Assembly: GCA_021234155.1 (NCBI GenBank)
Contig: JAJEKV010000018.1
Span: forward strand, 18,114,177 to 18,178,176
Source: Isoetes taiwanensis
Taxonomy: Eukaryota > Streptophyta > Lycopodiopsida > Isoetales > Isoetaceae
Direction of reading: 5' to 3'
DNA: 64,000 bases
In this document: piece after piece, positions 1 through 12,987 of the stretch
Numbering within the stretch: the first letter of the stretch is position 1
Layout: every line of letters starts with the position of its first letter
Program-made: the position numbers and the translations under genes
Notes under the pieces: generated by a model
What the model was told of the DNA's origin: nothing
Databases searched by the model: none
The model's input: the letters and a program-made list of their open reading frames with translations, nothing else

Positions 1-707
1 TATATTAATTGGGACGTTTTGCATTAAATTGCAATGGTTGTAGTATGTAGTAGATTTTCATGGGTAAATTGTGCATTGTGGAACATGCTTGTATAGATTA
101 CTAACTTGAGTTTCAGGGGCGAGGCTACGGTAAGGTTAAGTTATTGTTTCTGGATGGATGCATTATGTTGCTGATGCTTAGGCATGTCCTAGAACCTCGA
201 TCCCCACTTAGTCCTTGTGGCTAACTCCGTTGTTGATGGTGTAAGCAGATGTGCAAGAGGCTCCGAAGTGTAGCCAAGCTTCGGGAAGGCGAGAGTAGGA
301 ATTGGATTGCAAATAAATAAACTTGTTGATTATTATAAGAACTAACTTGAAGCTATAATTGCTAAGTTCATGGATGTAGCATGAGAATATTATTATTGGT
401 TATGCGGGGATAGTTTTTGGGACCTTGGGATATTGATATAAAGGATAAATTCTTTACCTAAGTGTTATGAACCTCCAATATTTGAGTTTCTTATTGTGGA
501 GGGTCTTTTCGCAATGGTTGGGACTATGATTTTAGTATCGTATTGTATGAAAAGGGTATATTTTGCCATATTTGTCCATAAGCACTGTATTTAAGATTCA
601 ATTTATTGTTGCGGATGCATGAGTTAATTTCCTAAGTTTTTAGGCTTAAGTAGATCCAATGGTCGAGATTGATGGGATCTCCAGTTACCATAACCAAGCC
701 TGTCACA
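1..707 (+). repeat. Partial 5' LTR-like repeat of an old retroelement
   Basis: From about position 7 this stretch is closely similar to 28275-28723 in the same orientation; the two share a block around GAGGCTACGGTAAGGTTAAG. Both copies end in a GTCACA-type terminus. Just after the left copy (710-722) is a degenerate match to the initiator-Met primer-binding site (TGTATTTAGAGC against the usual TGGTATCAGAGC). I therefore read this as the 5' LTR of an old plus-strand LTR element whose 3' LTR is at 28275. The true left end may lie outside the window, and the right copy is shorter, with internal deletions. No coding potential is seen. Confidence 0.55.
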
Positions 708-2417
708 GTTGTATTTAGAGCATAGTTGGATCCTTGGGTGTATGATAGCAAAGTCTAGAATCAAGTTGAGGTTGTTGGATTATGCTAATAGTATTCAATT
801 GAATATATGTGGAGATGACGACCTCAGAGGAGGCATGACAAATTGTTTTATGAAGGTACGTGAAGTTGATTACATGATATTTCTATAATCTTGGTTGATT
901 TTCTGTCCTGCAAAGCAGATAAGCTAGAAAAATGTACTTCATCACGGGGTTAACTTTGATTTAGGGTTGCCAATGTGCGCATAGCATGGAAGTGACGCTT
1001 GAGGGAGACTAAGGTACAGGTATTGCATTTCACTTCAGTAATTACTCCTTATAGTGTAGATCTGATCTCGTAGTAGTATACTCTGGTGGCAAGAATATTT
1101 GGAATAAGCAGTGCATGACATATAATGCCTATTATATTCAAGGACGATTCATCTCACCATATCGGAGGAATAATATTCTTGATGTGATATTAGGTGCGTC
1201 CTTTTGAAGCTAAAATTCAGAAAACCAGGCAGCATCCATATATTGGTATCCCGTGGTAAAATAACAATAGGTTGCTAAGTTGATATCATTCAGGCTATGG
1301 TTGGATAAGGTTACAACAAGGTGGTTGTAAGACAAGCTTTGAGTGTGCTTAGATATGGCTATAAAATAAGATTGACATGATAGTTGGATTTGGAGCTCAC
1401 GTGTAAATAGCAGATGTGTGATGTAGAAGGAAATGTCATGATTACATCATGGTCCTACTTGAGATCTAAAACCAAAGTTGTTGGCCCTAGAGTTATGGCT
1501 AGAATAGTCGGTGATAGCCGTGAAAAAGTTCTTGGAGTATAAGAAAGCACTTAATGGAACAAAGTAGTCAGGTTAAGCATTTATATTTAGAGAATGATAT
1601 CCGCTTAAATTATGGTAGATTGAAGACTTCAAGATTGAACACTGTTATCCATTATGGATAATGAAGAAAAAGAAGAAGATGAATAGAGGAATGACATATT
1701 TAATCGTGGTAGTAGGTAAACCATGAAGTTGAACGAAAGAGTTGTCAGATAAAGCCCAGACATGAGATAAAGGCAGAGGGGAATGTATAACAATGGAAAC
1801 TGCCATTTTTTGAAAATCTTAGAATGTAATAGAAGAGTTGTAAGCATATCGTTCATGAATTGCAATCCGTTGTTTGGGGTATATTAAATGATTTATCTGA
1901 TATATAAAAATGGAGGTACTTGAGAAAAATAATTGATTTTGGCAGGATAATCTATTCAAGTTATGGCACTAGATGGGAATAAGAATCATTTGGACTATGC
2001 TAGGCTATAATAAAGATATTATTGAAATTCTAGTAATGGTGCTTCCATGTATCGTAATTATTTGGCATGCTAGAAGTGATTGTAGATTAATGGAGGAATC
2101 GCGATTGCGTTATTGATTAAGGATATAGCCAAAGGATTGAAGTTGTAAACGAAATACATGAAGTAAGAGCTTCATTAAAATTAACGGTAATTGCTGCCTG
2201 TAAAATCTTGTTGAAAGACTAACCAGTGTGATGGGGTAATATGTATGGAAGTAGGCTAGATATAGAGGTCAAGTGTATAGCCTAGGATACTTCTATCTCA
2301 TTGAATAAACTCGTAGAGGAATTCTCTGTAGCAAGTGCTATAATTGTTATGGGATCCCTTGTACCAACTTAAGTATGTTACTTAGCTATAAGATACCCAG
2401 ACTGGAAAATTTGATCA
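708..2417 (+). other. Degraded non-coding interior of the outer retroelement
   Basis: The stretch starts with a decayed tRNA-Met-like primer-binding site. Beyond that I find no convincing open reading frame or recognisable Gag, RT or integrase motif on either strand. It is probably the decayed or non-autonomous interior of the element whose LTR-like repeats are at 1-707 and 28275-28723. That assignment rests on position alone. Confidence 0.35.
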
Positions 2418-2888
2418 TGTAACGGGCCCATGGTAGACCGCTCGAGTATTCGAACCTTGAATGTGCATGTGGGGCGTTCCCGAGACACCGGCATAAATGG
2501 GTAGAAGCGACTACTCATAAATGTCTAGACGATTTTGTCCAGTTGGTTAAGGGCATGTCGGTTAGGAACGTCACAGTTGGTATCAGGAGTAGGTCTCGAG
2601 TTCAAGTCTCCATGGGTGCCTATATGCATGGGTAATTTGCAAAGACTTGCTAATCATTGTGACATGGTATGACATAGACATGGTATAGCCTTGGATGCTC
2701 GAGCGCGAGCATACTTCTAGTGTGAGAGACTGTAATGGGCCCATGGTAGACCGCTCGAGTATTCGATCCTTGAATGTGCCTGTGGGGTGTTCCCGAGACA
2801 CCTGCATAAATGGGTAGAAGCGACTACTCATAAACATCTAGACGGTTTTGTCCAGTTGGTTAAGGGCATGTCGGTTAGGAACGTTACA
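2418..2888 (+). mobile_element. TRIM retrotransposon (471 bp)
   Basis: Two direct repeats of 158 bp each (2418-2575 and 2731-2888) start TGTAA and end in ACA. They flank a 155-bp interior with no coding capacity. Three bases after the first LTR lies TGGTATCAGGAG, close to the initiator-Met primer-binding site, and the sequence before the second LTR is purine-leaning. Size and layout fit a terminal-repeat retrotransposon in miniature, which depends on other elements for its enzymes. No clear target duplication is visible (GATCA against AATTA). A related copy lies inverted at 28730-29262. Confidence 0.85.
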
Positions 2889-4579
2889 AATTATGTATTT
2901 TCCTTCATATCTAGTTTGACCTGAGTATCTCTTTGGAATGGTGGGTTTAGTATATGGCACGTAACATCTTCTTTATGAAAAGTTGCATTAACTGCATTAC
3001 ATTCGTCATATTGAATTGGATGTATATGTTCCTCTTTTTCTTTCGTTGTTATTGATGCATAGAGTATACTCAATGTTGTTAATATTTGAGTTAGTTCTAA
3101 ACTCGGAGGTATGTTAAATTGAATGTTACAAGGGTCGTGCATTGGAGCTATCTAGTATGTATCTTTTCGTTAGCTTAAATTACTTGTATGAAGCTAGCGT
3201 TGAACTTTCAAGTTTGGAGAGGCATTATCTTGGATTGGAAGGCCGAGCAATTGTGTTTGACAAGGACCAGTTCTAAAGGACAAAATTTTATTCATTTGGA
3301 AGTATGTTGAATTGAGGATTAAGATGTGAAGGCATAAAGGGAAGAGACCCGGGAATTCAGGAAGCAGACTATAAGTATATTTTTAGATCAATGGTTGGGT
3401 TTGTTCCAAGGAAGATGTCACAAAGGGAGATACAAACTGGATTTTTCATGAGTGCTCTAAGATGCACCCATGAGGTTGGAGGAGAGAATGTAAGGGACCT
3501 AGCAACTTAGCACCAACATGAAGATGTAAGTAATTGCCATTATATAAGAGTGCATTTTCAATGGTGAAATAAATGATTATGCGCTAGAAATACCTGCATG
3601 CAATGTGTCCATGCATGCAGTGTGTGCATGCATGCAAGGTCATTGTGAGATTATATAAGTGCAATAATATTATTCTGGATTTCTTGGGAAGAACTTTTCC
3701 ATGGAAAGAAGCCTTTGTTGTTGTGGAGGATTCGCTTGCACTAGATTGATCAGTATTGAACCAAGGAGAAAGTGCAAAGTATTTCCAGGTGGGGGTCAAG
3801 TCTTACACCTGGGGTTCTTGTGATGTCTATGTTTTGGTTGACGTAGTTTTGGGAAAGCTTAATGAGCTTTGATGATGGTTTGTAGATTTAATGGATTGAG
3901 GCATGATCTGAATTGAATTAACATAATCAAAGATAAATTCTTGAATGTAAAAGAGAAGGAAAACTGGTGCTTTTAGATTATCTGTGTGGTTTTTATATAA
4001 TCATATATTGGAGATTGATTCTGAATAGCTGAGAAATTGATGAGTTAACACACATAATTGTATTACGGTTGGATGACGTTATTAAATTGTCTTAGGTTGT
4101 TGGTCCTTAAAAGTATATCATGTCAGTGATGTAATCGTTCTAGGAGCATGGGATAATGCTTACTATTGTGTAGCTTGTTGTTAATGTTTGCGTTTAATTA
4201 AAGGAATTATGATTTATCATATCTCTGATTTGGTTGGCTTAATAAAGTACAATTATGCATGCATGGATTATTGTTAAAAGCATGTTTTTGGGATGTATCA
4301 TGGTGTGGTTGGACCCACTAATATGGCATTGTGGTTGACACTGAGAATCTCTTGTTGGAATATGCTATGATATATTTTTATGTAAAGTGCTATAATAGTA
4401 TTGGAATGCTCTGTGATATAATCCTCTGGGGCGGAGTCTAGGTGCCATGGTGTAGACTTGCGGTTATTGCACAGTGATATGTGAATGGTTTATTTAGAAC
4501 ATCAGGCGTTGGTACCTTAGGGTACAACGTCTTGCACAGTTAAGTGGTCCTCCAATGCTGGACGCGGCGTGGATGGGTG
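2889..4579. other. Unassigned non-coding stretch inside the outer element
   Basis: No convincing gene is seen; open frames are short and unlike known families. The most notable feature is a TGCATGCA-rich patch at 3597-3640. It is probably more decayed interior of the outer element, because the Tat-like array is inserted at its right edge and the matching outer LTR resumes at 28275. Confidence 0.3.
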
Positions 4580-4584
4580 TGTAT

Positions 4585-6893
4585 TGTTGATGGCAAACCT
4601 GGCTAAACCACCAACCTCAGGTCAAAGAAGCACTAATCTTGGTCTAGGACCTCCAGATCACTTGAGTGATCATTCTGTGCTAAAATATCTGTTTTTAAAC
4701 TTCCAGAAAACAAGATTTCACTAGTTTCCCAAAAGCCAAAAAAGCTAGTCTTATTCTAACAGGCACAGAAATTAATGCATTCAACATTTTGAACCCAAAC
4801 AAGCATAGCATGTTACCATGATATCTGAAGAAAGTGTTGGAGAAAGTCTATGCAAAAGAATCCTCACGGTTGGTGAGAAATAATGATTCTTGACTAAGTC
4901 GAAGTTGGTCAATGGGATGGGCCAATTGCACTCAATTTTGCCAAATGAGAATGGTGATGAATTTTCAATCCAACTAAATTTAGGCAAGTGAACACGAGGC
5001 CTCGCACAATAAGAGCATGCTATTTTCGTGGGCTAAAAAGTCATCTGTAATTTGAGAAGTATGTCGAGCATCTAATGAGCATGAAAAGTATGACGACTTT
5101 TAAAACATCGATTGGGTTGATCTTTCTCCCCCTTTTTTTTTTTTTAGTTTTTCCTTTCCTAAATGATTGTACCAATGCGGCTAGAGCTTTGTATGTGACC
5201 AGGTGTAAGAGGTATGGCTTTTTTCTTCCCATTTCTAGAATTAATTCAAACACAAATGCATCAAATGATATTTTCCAAGGTCATATTTTCATTAAACTGG
5301 AATCAAAGTCATCACATTTGACGTCATGTTAATGATCAAGATGATCAATCAACAGGACATCTCTAAAACATACAAATCGTGAATTTTTGGATACAAATCA
5401 ATCATAATATGCCTGTGATAGATCTCTTAAGGCGGGGAGGAACTCTCAAGCATCAATTCCGACTTCACGCCTTGGTACTTCATCTTTGAATCGGCAAGAA
5501 AAGCCCACACTTTTCTCTCGTTGAATGAATCCCCTTTTAAAAACTCCGTTTCCCACGGATCTTGGCAAATTCGGGATCTTGGCCATGTTTTTTGGTTGGT
5601 TTAGACATTTCTTTGGGTGTAACAGACAGAATGGTTAGCCAATGTAATGATTCCTGTTCAATCGACAAAAACAAGTTCTTGGCAAGTCACATTTTTAGGG
5701 TTTGAGTTTTTTCTTGAGAGCAATTATCCGTGCAAAAATCGAAAAAGAGGCTAAGGTATAAATAGAGAGCTATTTTCCCTCTCTTGATTACGTGGTCTCC
5801 TCCCCGCCAAGCTTCTACTCGTGTTTCGACTTGGCATGCCAGGGGGGACGCCACTTGGCAGAGGATGAGAGGGTAGATAGATGGGGGGTAGATGTAGGTA
5901 GGTTTTGCCATTTTTTCAAATGAAGCACGTTTCCCAAGAAAGCCATTTAGAAGGTCAATATGCACTCTTTTTTCAAATTTTTTTGTGCCAGGTGGCATGA
6001 TTCCATGAGGGCTATCAGGTGGTATCATCAAACTCTCAAATGCAATACTTTTGATTTTTGTAGGAAAAATGAATGGGGTGAGTAGGCATTAGACATGGGA
6101 TTTGGTGAGGTGGCAAGGAGGGAGAACAAGGCTAATAGGCACATTTATCAATCATTTCAATCTTATGGTTGACCAACTTTTTGGGTTTGGTCAACATTTG
6201 CCTAGTCATCATTTGATAATGCAAGGTGATGTGATGATGTGGAATGATGTTGAGTGATGTAATGGTATGGAGTGATGTGGTGATGTGGACACTTGTTGCT
6301 TAGGTGGCAACTTGGTGAATGATATATGGAAGTGGCAAATGGTGAGTGGACCAATGTGGCTTTGTAAGTGATGACATATGTATCTAGTCATCATGCCATG
6401 TCACTTGGAGGTGGTGACTAGGCAAACTCGTGTTTAGCTTTTCAAATGCTTCTTTTTTTTTTTTTAATAGCCACATGGTATGGAGTGTGTGATAATGGAA
6501 TGATATGATGAAAAAATATGATGTAGAACTTGATGCTTAGGCCATCCTTTTTGTGTAACAACTTTGAAAATGTGCCTTAGGTAGTGGTAGGTCAACTATG
6601 GAACAAAAGGCTATGTGTGAGATGTATGATAGTATGGGGTAATGGAACGTTGGCAATGTGGAGTGTGAGGTAGGAGAATAGAAATGACAATATGAAGGAG
6701 AAAAGATACCACTTTAATAGCTTGCAAACTTCATAGGGGTCTTCCAAACTTCTAGATGCTTAGGTCCTCTCAATGTGTGATCTTGATTCCAATTCAATGT
6801 CTTCACTTGGTTCTTCAACATAGTATCTTCTTTTTCTCTGCAACATAAAAAAGATTTGATGGCACTTTGCCATGTTGCCATAGCAGGGCAACA
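4585..6893 (-). repeat. LTR1 of the array
   Basis: This full LTR of 2309 bp has its left end at TGTTGATGGC and its right end at GGGCAACA. It is the 3' LTR of the minus-strand array and is flanked on the left by target duplication TGTAT. Inside is a TGATG-rich stretch (6209-6394) that is almost unchanged in all copies. A TATAAATA box at 5757-5764 faces the plus strand, against the direction of the element's genes. Confidence 0.85.
5757..5764 (+). promoter_or_regulatory. TATA box in the LTR, antisense to the element
   Basis: A canonical TATAAATA lies in the plus orientation and is preserved in every copy that spans it (for example 27023-27030). In LTR3 a G-box CACGTG lies 25 bp upstream (26993-26998). 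Gag, Pol and the primer-binding site all read on the minus strand, so a promoter here would drive transcription against the genes. Activity is inference. Confidence 0.4.
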
Positions 6894-7880
6894 TCATGCT
6901 AAACAAGGAAAAGGAATGGCTGGTCCCTCAGCCTTGTGAGCAAAAATATGACGAAGAATGGTGATGGTAGTGCAAGAGAATGGAAATTCGAGAATATGGG
7001 CAGCAAAGGGTGATAGAAAGAGATGAAAAAACAATGGAAATGATGTTGGGGAAAGTCCGAACGGATGGACATAAGGATGTGAGTGATGTTTGAATGGATG
7101 TCTTCGAAGGATGTTTTATATGGAGTGGGAACAGGGACTTGACTCGAGGGTGAGTTGACTTATGACGACTTGACTTGCTTGACTTCTTTTTGAGATATGT
7201 GTGGAGCAGGAACAATTGACTTGAGTTGGGAGAGTTTTTTTTTTTGACTTTTCTAAAACTTGAGCTACCTTTATGGAAGGTCGATGAAAGGTAGCAGGCT
7301 GTGTTCTCTCTTTGAAAAAAAAGATTTGGGAAGCAAGGGCTAGATGAGAATGGAACAAAGGCAGATGAACATGAATGGAATGTATCAAGTGAACCTGCAG
7401 GTGTGGAAAAAAAATATGATGTTAGTACCACGTCCCAGCCTAATTGTGGTAATATTTAGTTGTTTGGGATCTGCATCGATTGAAGAATTTTGGTTGATAT
7501 GAATTGAAGGCAACAGTTTGCTTTCAGGTGGAGATTATTGGACCGATGAACCTGTCATGACAAGTTCTATATGTGTTAGAAAACAACTCCTCCTATGCTT
7601 TCATGACTGTGAACTCAACCTGCAGCATCATAATACACACAAGATATCAAAGTTAAACCTATTTTCCCTTTTTCTTTTTTTTCTCTTTTTTTTTCTCTCT
7701 TTTTTTTTTTTTTGTTTTATAAAAGCAATTTCAAAATAACACTAAAAGAGCACAAGCATCCACATCTTTAAGGAACATGCCTATTAATTTTAAAGCTAGT
7801 GTCTCTAATAACTCAAATGGCTAACTATCCAATAACTATTCTATTCAAACAAACTCATACAAATATGTTGTTGCCAATAC
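6894..7880 (-). other. Non-coding 3' region of unit A between integrase and LTR
   Basis: This region separates the integrase end from LTR1 and matches 19254-20150 in unit B and 14109-15053 in the inverted copy. It contains long T-rich runs near 7670-7715. Open frames here differ between copies and look accidental. An adjacent polypurine tract is not obvious; the nearest purine-rich run is GGCTGAGGG, about 35 bp from the LTR edge on the minus strand. Confidence 0.6.
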
Positions 7881-7883
7881 CTT

Positions 7884-9180
7884 TTAGGATGCAATATGTT
7901 TATAGGGTTCATGAGTCATTGACATTTGTGATATCTTCCGTGAAGTAAGAATTTGTACCGCTTGTCCACAATTTTTGTATGGCCCTTCCCATAGGAGATC
8001 AAATTTACCTGCTTTGTGTTTTCTTTTGCCTTGTCCCACTTGAGAACTAGCTCTCCCTCTTTGAAACTTCCTTGCAATTTGTGAATGGCCTTGAATGCTT
8101 CTTTGCATCCTTTGCTTTCTTTAGTAACATGGTATTCTCGCTTCAAACCTCTCTTCTTCTAGATGGAGCAACCTATCAAACCTTTCCTGTATGCTTCCTC
8201 TATCCGCATTTGAATCTTTAGAGCTAACCTTAATGAGGGCAACTCCAATTCCACTGGAACAACAAACCTCAACACCATAGACAAGAGCAAAAGGTGTATG
8301 ATTAGTAGCACTTTTAATTGTGGTTCTATATGCCCAAAGTGCATCATGTAATTTAAGGTGCCAATCTTTTTATGCACCTCTATTGTTTTCTTGAGAATAG
8401 CTTTTAGCACCTTGTTGGTAGATTCACCGCCATTGCCTTGAGGGTAGTATCTTCGAGCTTTTCACATGCTTTACTTTCAAGGTTTTAGCGGGGTTGTCTG
8501 ATCACATCATTCATGAACTGAAAGTGCCCTGTCAGAAACTATTTTCGAGAGGGATGCCAAACCTAGTGCATATGTTTTCATGGAGGAACTTTGGCGCTTG
8601 TTAGGGCATTTGCTTGTCTCAATGGGGACAGCTCTGCCCACTTGGTGAAGAAATCATTGCCACTAGTATGTATTCATCGAGAGGGAGAGTTTGGATTTAT
8701 AGGTCCTATGAAGTCTAGTCCCCAAGTCCGGAATGGACACGGAGACGTGATGCTAGTCAAAGCGCCAGGTGAAGAATTTTTTCTTCCATGTATCGGCATT
8801 TATGGCATCTCCTAATGGTCTCATAACAATCTTTAAACAAGCTAGGCCAATAATATCCGGACCTGAGTATTTTTCTTGCGGTTGTGTCACCTGCATAGTG
8901 GCCTCCACAAATTCCTTCATGACAAGCCTCCGGTATCCAACTCGACCGACCATCCAACACACCTCGAAGGACACCATTTTGATCAATCTTACATAATACC
9001 TCTCCAATCATCCTGTAGGGTTTTGCTTTTCTCTGAATCTCCTCGGTGGCCGCTTGTAAAGTTTTCGGCACCTCCTCTTTGCCGGAGAAACTTGATGATT
9101 TCATCATATCCCCAATCTTCTTGCATCTTGCTAGATAGCACAAGGTTAGTAGCAATCTCACACACTTCATGATTGCTCAA
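7884..9180 (-). pseudogene. Integrase of Ty3/gypsy unit A, frameshifted
   Basis: The integrase inserts the element's cDNA into host DNA. Pieces are spread over several frames. An HHCC-type zinc-binding segment (CHEGICGGHYAGDTTA, then RRCHKC) lies near 8800-8960, and the core and C-terminal parts continue to about 7900. The second catalytic Asp region is recognisable as IVSD near 8535. The intact-reading relative is the inverted copy at 12988-14108. Many frame breaks fall next to CAG/CTG positions where the copies disagree, so some may be sequencing errors rather than decay. Confidence 0.8.
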
Positions 9181-9289
9181 ACCATTAAAATCTTCAAACT
9201 CAAACACCTTATTGGTCAAATAATCACTAGGACTTTTAATTGTTTTGACAGTTCTAACATTTAAATTGTATAATTGATCTTGCAAGCCC

Positions 9290-10810
9290 ATCTACATAAT
9301 TTAGCCTTTACGAGTTTTTTCGAACAGCATGGGAATAGGATTTTGATGCATCATTACTTTTACCTCATTGTCTTTGAACTATATGACCAAACCTTTGTAG
9401 GAAAAACATTATTCCAGCTGCACTTTTTCCATTCTAGGGTATCCGTTTCAAAGATCGGACCAAATTTTCTTCGGCAAAAGATATTATCCCATGCTTCGCT
9501 GCATGAGTGCTATGCCTCTGACTTTGCTAGTGACAATGATATATGCCCGGAATGGTTGAGCAAGGTCACGGTGGTTTGAGAATCTCGATTGGCATATGGA
9601 AGTTATCAACAGGTCAAATGCGACTTGACATTCAACTGTCCATTCTATTGCAATAAATTTGCTCTCATTCTTATTATACTTGCCAACACGTGTCGAGTCC
9701 GCCAAAGGACTTATGATGTGTGAAAAGTTAGGCACATACATTCTCAAAAAACTTCGTCAAGCCCATGAAACGCTTCAATTGTTTTTTAAGGTTTTAGGTG
9801 GAGCTAATTTCTTCAAAGCCTCCATTTTTTCCTTAGACACTTTAATACCTTGAGTAGATACCTCATGACCTAGCAATTCACCTTTAGAACAGAAGAATAC
9901 ACACTTCTTTGGATTCAAACACACTCCACCATTTCTGCACAATTCCATTGTCATTGTGACTAATTCCATATGCTTAGTTAGAGAAGATCCTAGGCACAAA
10001 TCATCCAAGAAAACTCTAAAGTTTGATATTGGCATGCTTTGAAATATTTTATCCATTGCTCTTTGAAAGGTAGTAGATGCATTCATCAAGCCAAAAAGGC
10101 ATTTTCATCATGGCAAAAGTGCCCCAAGGGGTTATGAAAGAGGTCTTGGCTTGATCTGCCCTTTTTATCTTGATTTGATTGAAACCTGAAAATCCATCTA
10201 AAAGGAATATATTTCCTTGCCTGCAGTTGCATGTAACACTTCTTCTAGAAATGGTAATGGATAACAATCTTTAATAGTGGCCTTGTTTAGATCCCGTAAT
10301 CTATACAAATCCTAATGCTCTTATTTTTTCTTTTTCTCTTTGGAACAATGCAAGACACCCGGTGGGGTTTGTTATCTCTTTAATAACCTCGACTTCTTTC
10401 ATCTTTAATAATTCCTCTCTGATGGGTAAGCTTGTTGATGCATTTATTCTTACGAGTTTTTGCATTCTGAGGTTTAGCATCTTCCTTTATCTTTATTTCA
10501 AATTCCACGGATGTCGGTCCTCACTCCCACTAATTCTCAGATAATCCCGGGCAAATACATCTTTCCAACTCTCAAAGAAAATTTTAAGGAGGCCTCATCT
10601 TTGCTATCAAAAGATCCCCAAGGAAAAGTGTTCTTACCTGTCCATTTTTGTTGATAGTTAACTCTTTTACCTCTTTCTCTTTGTGCATCTATCACGAGAA
10701 TAGGATATAGTTGTGTTGCATCTTCCTTGTTCAATTCATCTTCATTTATAGCTCCCTCGGCCAAATAGTCAAGGAACGCAGCCTGCAAAGTGCATCGCCT
10801 CACAATTCTC
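9290..10810 (-). pseudogene. Reverse transcriptase and RNase H of unit A, frameshifted
   Basis: The RT copies the element RNA into DNA. The RT palm reads FRVFLDDLCLGS at about 10020-9980, with the catalytic Asp pair, followed by a KCVFF...LLGHEVSTQGI block typical of Ty3/gypsy RT. The upstream part carries the FNQIKIK and fingers segments near 10150-10250. The classical RNase H follows toward 9300 and is badly broken. The empty site of the unit B MITE lies at about 9360-9375. The preceding 10537-10803 stretch encodes the linker before the RT. Confidence 0.8.
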
Positions 10811-10916
10811 TTCCCTAGGTATATGTTTGATCTTCCAAGCCTTGAACTTGCTTAGCAATTGCAATACCCTTTCTTTTGAGTTCGACATGTCTTGTTTTTG
10901 GTCCGATACTCTCCAG

Positions 10917-11408
10917 TTACATGCATATCGGTTGAGAGTCACCAAAGATAGATATATTAGTCAAACCTAAAGCCAAAGACTCCTCTAGCCTGACTATAAG
11001 TGCCTTATATTCAGCCATATTTGAAGTAATTCTTTCATGTACTCTACCAACTTTGGATAAGAGTTTATTGGCAGAGTTTCTGATTACAGCTGCAGAAGAT
11101 GTTATATTCAATTTGATTGAAATTCCACCATCAAACCACAACACACCTCTATTGAGTTTTGCTTCCATGTCAAGGTCACCTAAACAGGTCGGTATGATTT
11201 CTATTGGTTTGCATACAGAGATAGGCATTTTTAACACACCTGGCTCATCTTCAATCAACATGTCTTGTTCTATAAAGTTGTACAGATTAGCATCACCTGT
11301 TTTGTTGTATAGAGTTACAGTTCTTGCTCCATTTGAAATAGTACACTGCCCTTTGGACCAGACAGGTCTAGCATCAACAGTAGACAACCACCTCCTTCCC
11401 AGCAACAA
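10917..11408 (-). pseudogene. RNase H-like domain upstream of RT, unit A, with protease tail
   Basis: The 163-residue frame starts with a LGRRWLS segment that looks like the end of the protease region. It continues into an RNase H1-like fold with LWFDG (first Asp), NMAEYKALI (Glu) and IFGDSQ (second Asp). In reading order it lies before the RT, while the classical RNase H lies after it. The right end stops at the rearrangement junction near 11421, where LTR sequence begins. Unit B carries the same domain at 23440-23901. Confidence 0.75.
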
Positions 11409-11421
11409 GTCATATATGTCA

Positions 11422-12987
11422 GACCACCAACCTCAGGTCAAAGAAGCACTAATCTTGGTCTAGGACCTCCAGATCACTTGAGGTGATCATTCTGTGCTAA
11501 AATATCTGTTTTTAAACTTCCAGAAAACAAGATTTCACTAGTTTCCCAAAAGCCAAAAAAGCTAGTCTTATTCTAACAGGCACAGAAATTAATGCATTCA
11601 ACATTTTGAACCCAAACAAGCATAGCATGTTACCATGATATCTGAAGAAAGTGTTGGAGAAAGTCTATGCAAAGAATCCTCACGGTTGGTGAGAAATAAT
11701 GATTCTTGACTAAGTCAGAAGTTGGTCAATGGACTGGACAGTGCACTCAATTTTGCCAAATGAGAATGGTGATGAATTTTCAATCCAACTAAATTTAGAC
11801 AGTGAACACGAGGCCTGCACAATAAGAGCATGCTATTTTCAGGGCTAAAAAGTCAGTCTGTAATTTGAGAAGTATGTCTGAGCATCTAATGAGCATGAAA
11901 AGTATGACAGACTTTTAAAACATCAGTGGGTTGATCTTTCTCCCCCCTTTTTTTTAGTTTTTCCTTTCCTAAATGATTGTACCAATGCAGCTAGAGCTTT
12001 GTATGTGACTAGGTGCAGAGGTATGGCTTTTTCTTCCCATTTCTAGAATTAATTCAAACACAAATGCATCAAATGATATTTTCCAAGGTCAGATTTTCAT
12101 TAAACTGGAATCAAAGTCATCACATTTTGGCGTCATGTTAATGATCAAGATGATCAATCAACGGAGACATCTCTAAAACATACAAATCGTGAATTTTTTG
12201 GATACAAATCAATCATAATATGCCTCGGGATAGATCTCTTAAGGCGGGAGGAACTCTCAAACATCAATTCGACTTCACACTTCGTGTGCCGCCTTTGAAT
12301 CGGCAAGAAAAGCCCACACTTTTCTTCTCGTTGAATGAATCCCCTTTTAAAAACTGTTTCCGGCGGATCTTGGCAAATTCGGGATCTTGGCCATGTTTTT
12401 GGTTGGTTTAGACATTTCTTTGGGTGTAACAGACAGGAATGGTTAGCCAATGTAATGATTGCTTTGGTTCAATCGACAAAAAACAAGTTCTTGGCAAGTC
12501 ACATTTTTAGGGTTCTGAGTTTTCTTGAGAGCAATTATCCCAATGTGCAAAAATCAGAAAAGAGGCTAAGGTATAAATAGAGAGCTATTTTTCTCTCTCT
12601 TGATTACGTGGATTCTCCCCCCAAGCTCGGCTCGTGGTTTCGACTTGGCATGCCGTGGGGACGCCACTTGGCGAGAGGATGAGAGGGTAGATAGATGGGG
12701 GGTAGATGTAGGTAGGTTTTGCCATTTTTTTTCAAATGAAGCACGTTTCCCAAGAAAGCCATTTAGAAGGTCAATATGCACTCTTTTTTCAAATTTTTTT
12801 GTGCCAGGTAGCATGATTCCATGAGGGCTATCAGGTGGTATTATCAAACTCTCAAATGCAATACTTTTGATTTTTGTAGGAAAAATGAATGGGGTGAGTA
12901 GGCATTAGACATGGGATTTGGTGAGGTGGCAAGGAGGGAGAACAAGGCTAATAGGCACATTTATCAATCATTTCAATCTTATGGTTG
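11422..12987 (-). repeat. Truncated LTR fragment inside unit A
   Basis: It matches LTR1 from about 4608 to 6170 in the same orientation and lacks both LTR termini. On the left it joins the protease/RNase H junction near 11421. On the right it joins inverted integrase sequence at a short shared GGTTGAC. Confidence 0.8.

Noticed and set aside
6209-6394. A 61-codon minus-strand frame repeated almost unchanged in four LTR copies (also 15555, 18566, 27469)
   Set aside because: Its conservation is explained by the absence of CAG/CTG sites in a young repeat. The composition is low-complexity (His/Ser/Pro from TGATG repeats), with no domain.
4585-6893. Possibility that this is an integrated plant pararetrovirus or other virus
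   Set aside because: Paired LTRs, a target duplication, a tRNA primer-binding site and an integrase identify an LTR retrotransposon. No movement-protein or coat-like region was seen.
6928-7431. A 167-codon minus-strand frame between integrase and LTR1, with counterparts at 14614-15018 and 19254-19574
   Set aside because: The frame is not preserved among the copies; it breaks at different points and is rich in Ser/His/Pro from low-complexity DNA. I treat it as accidental.
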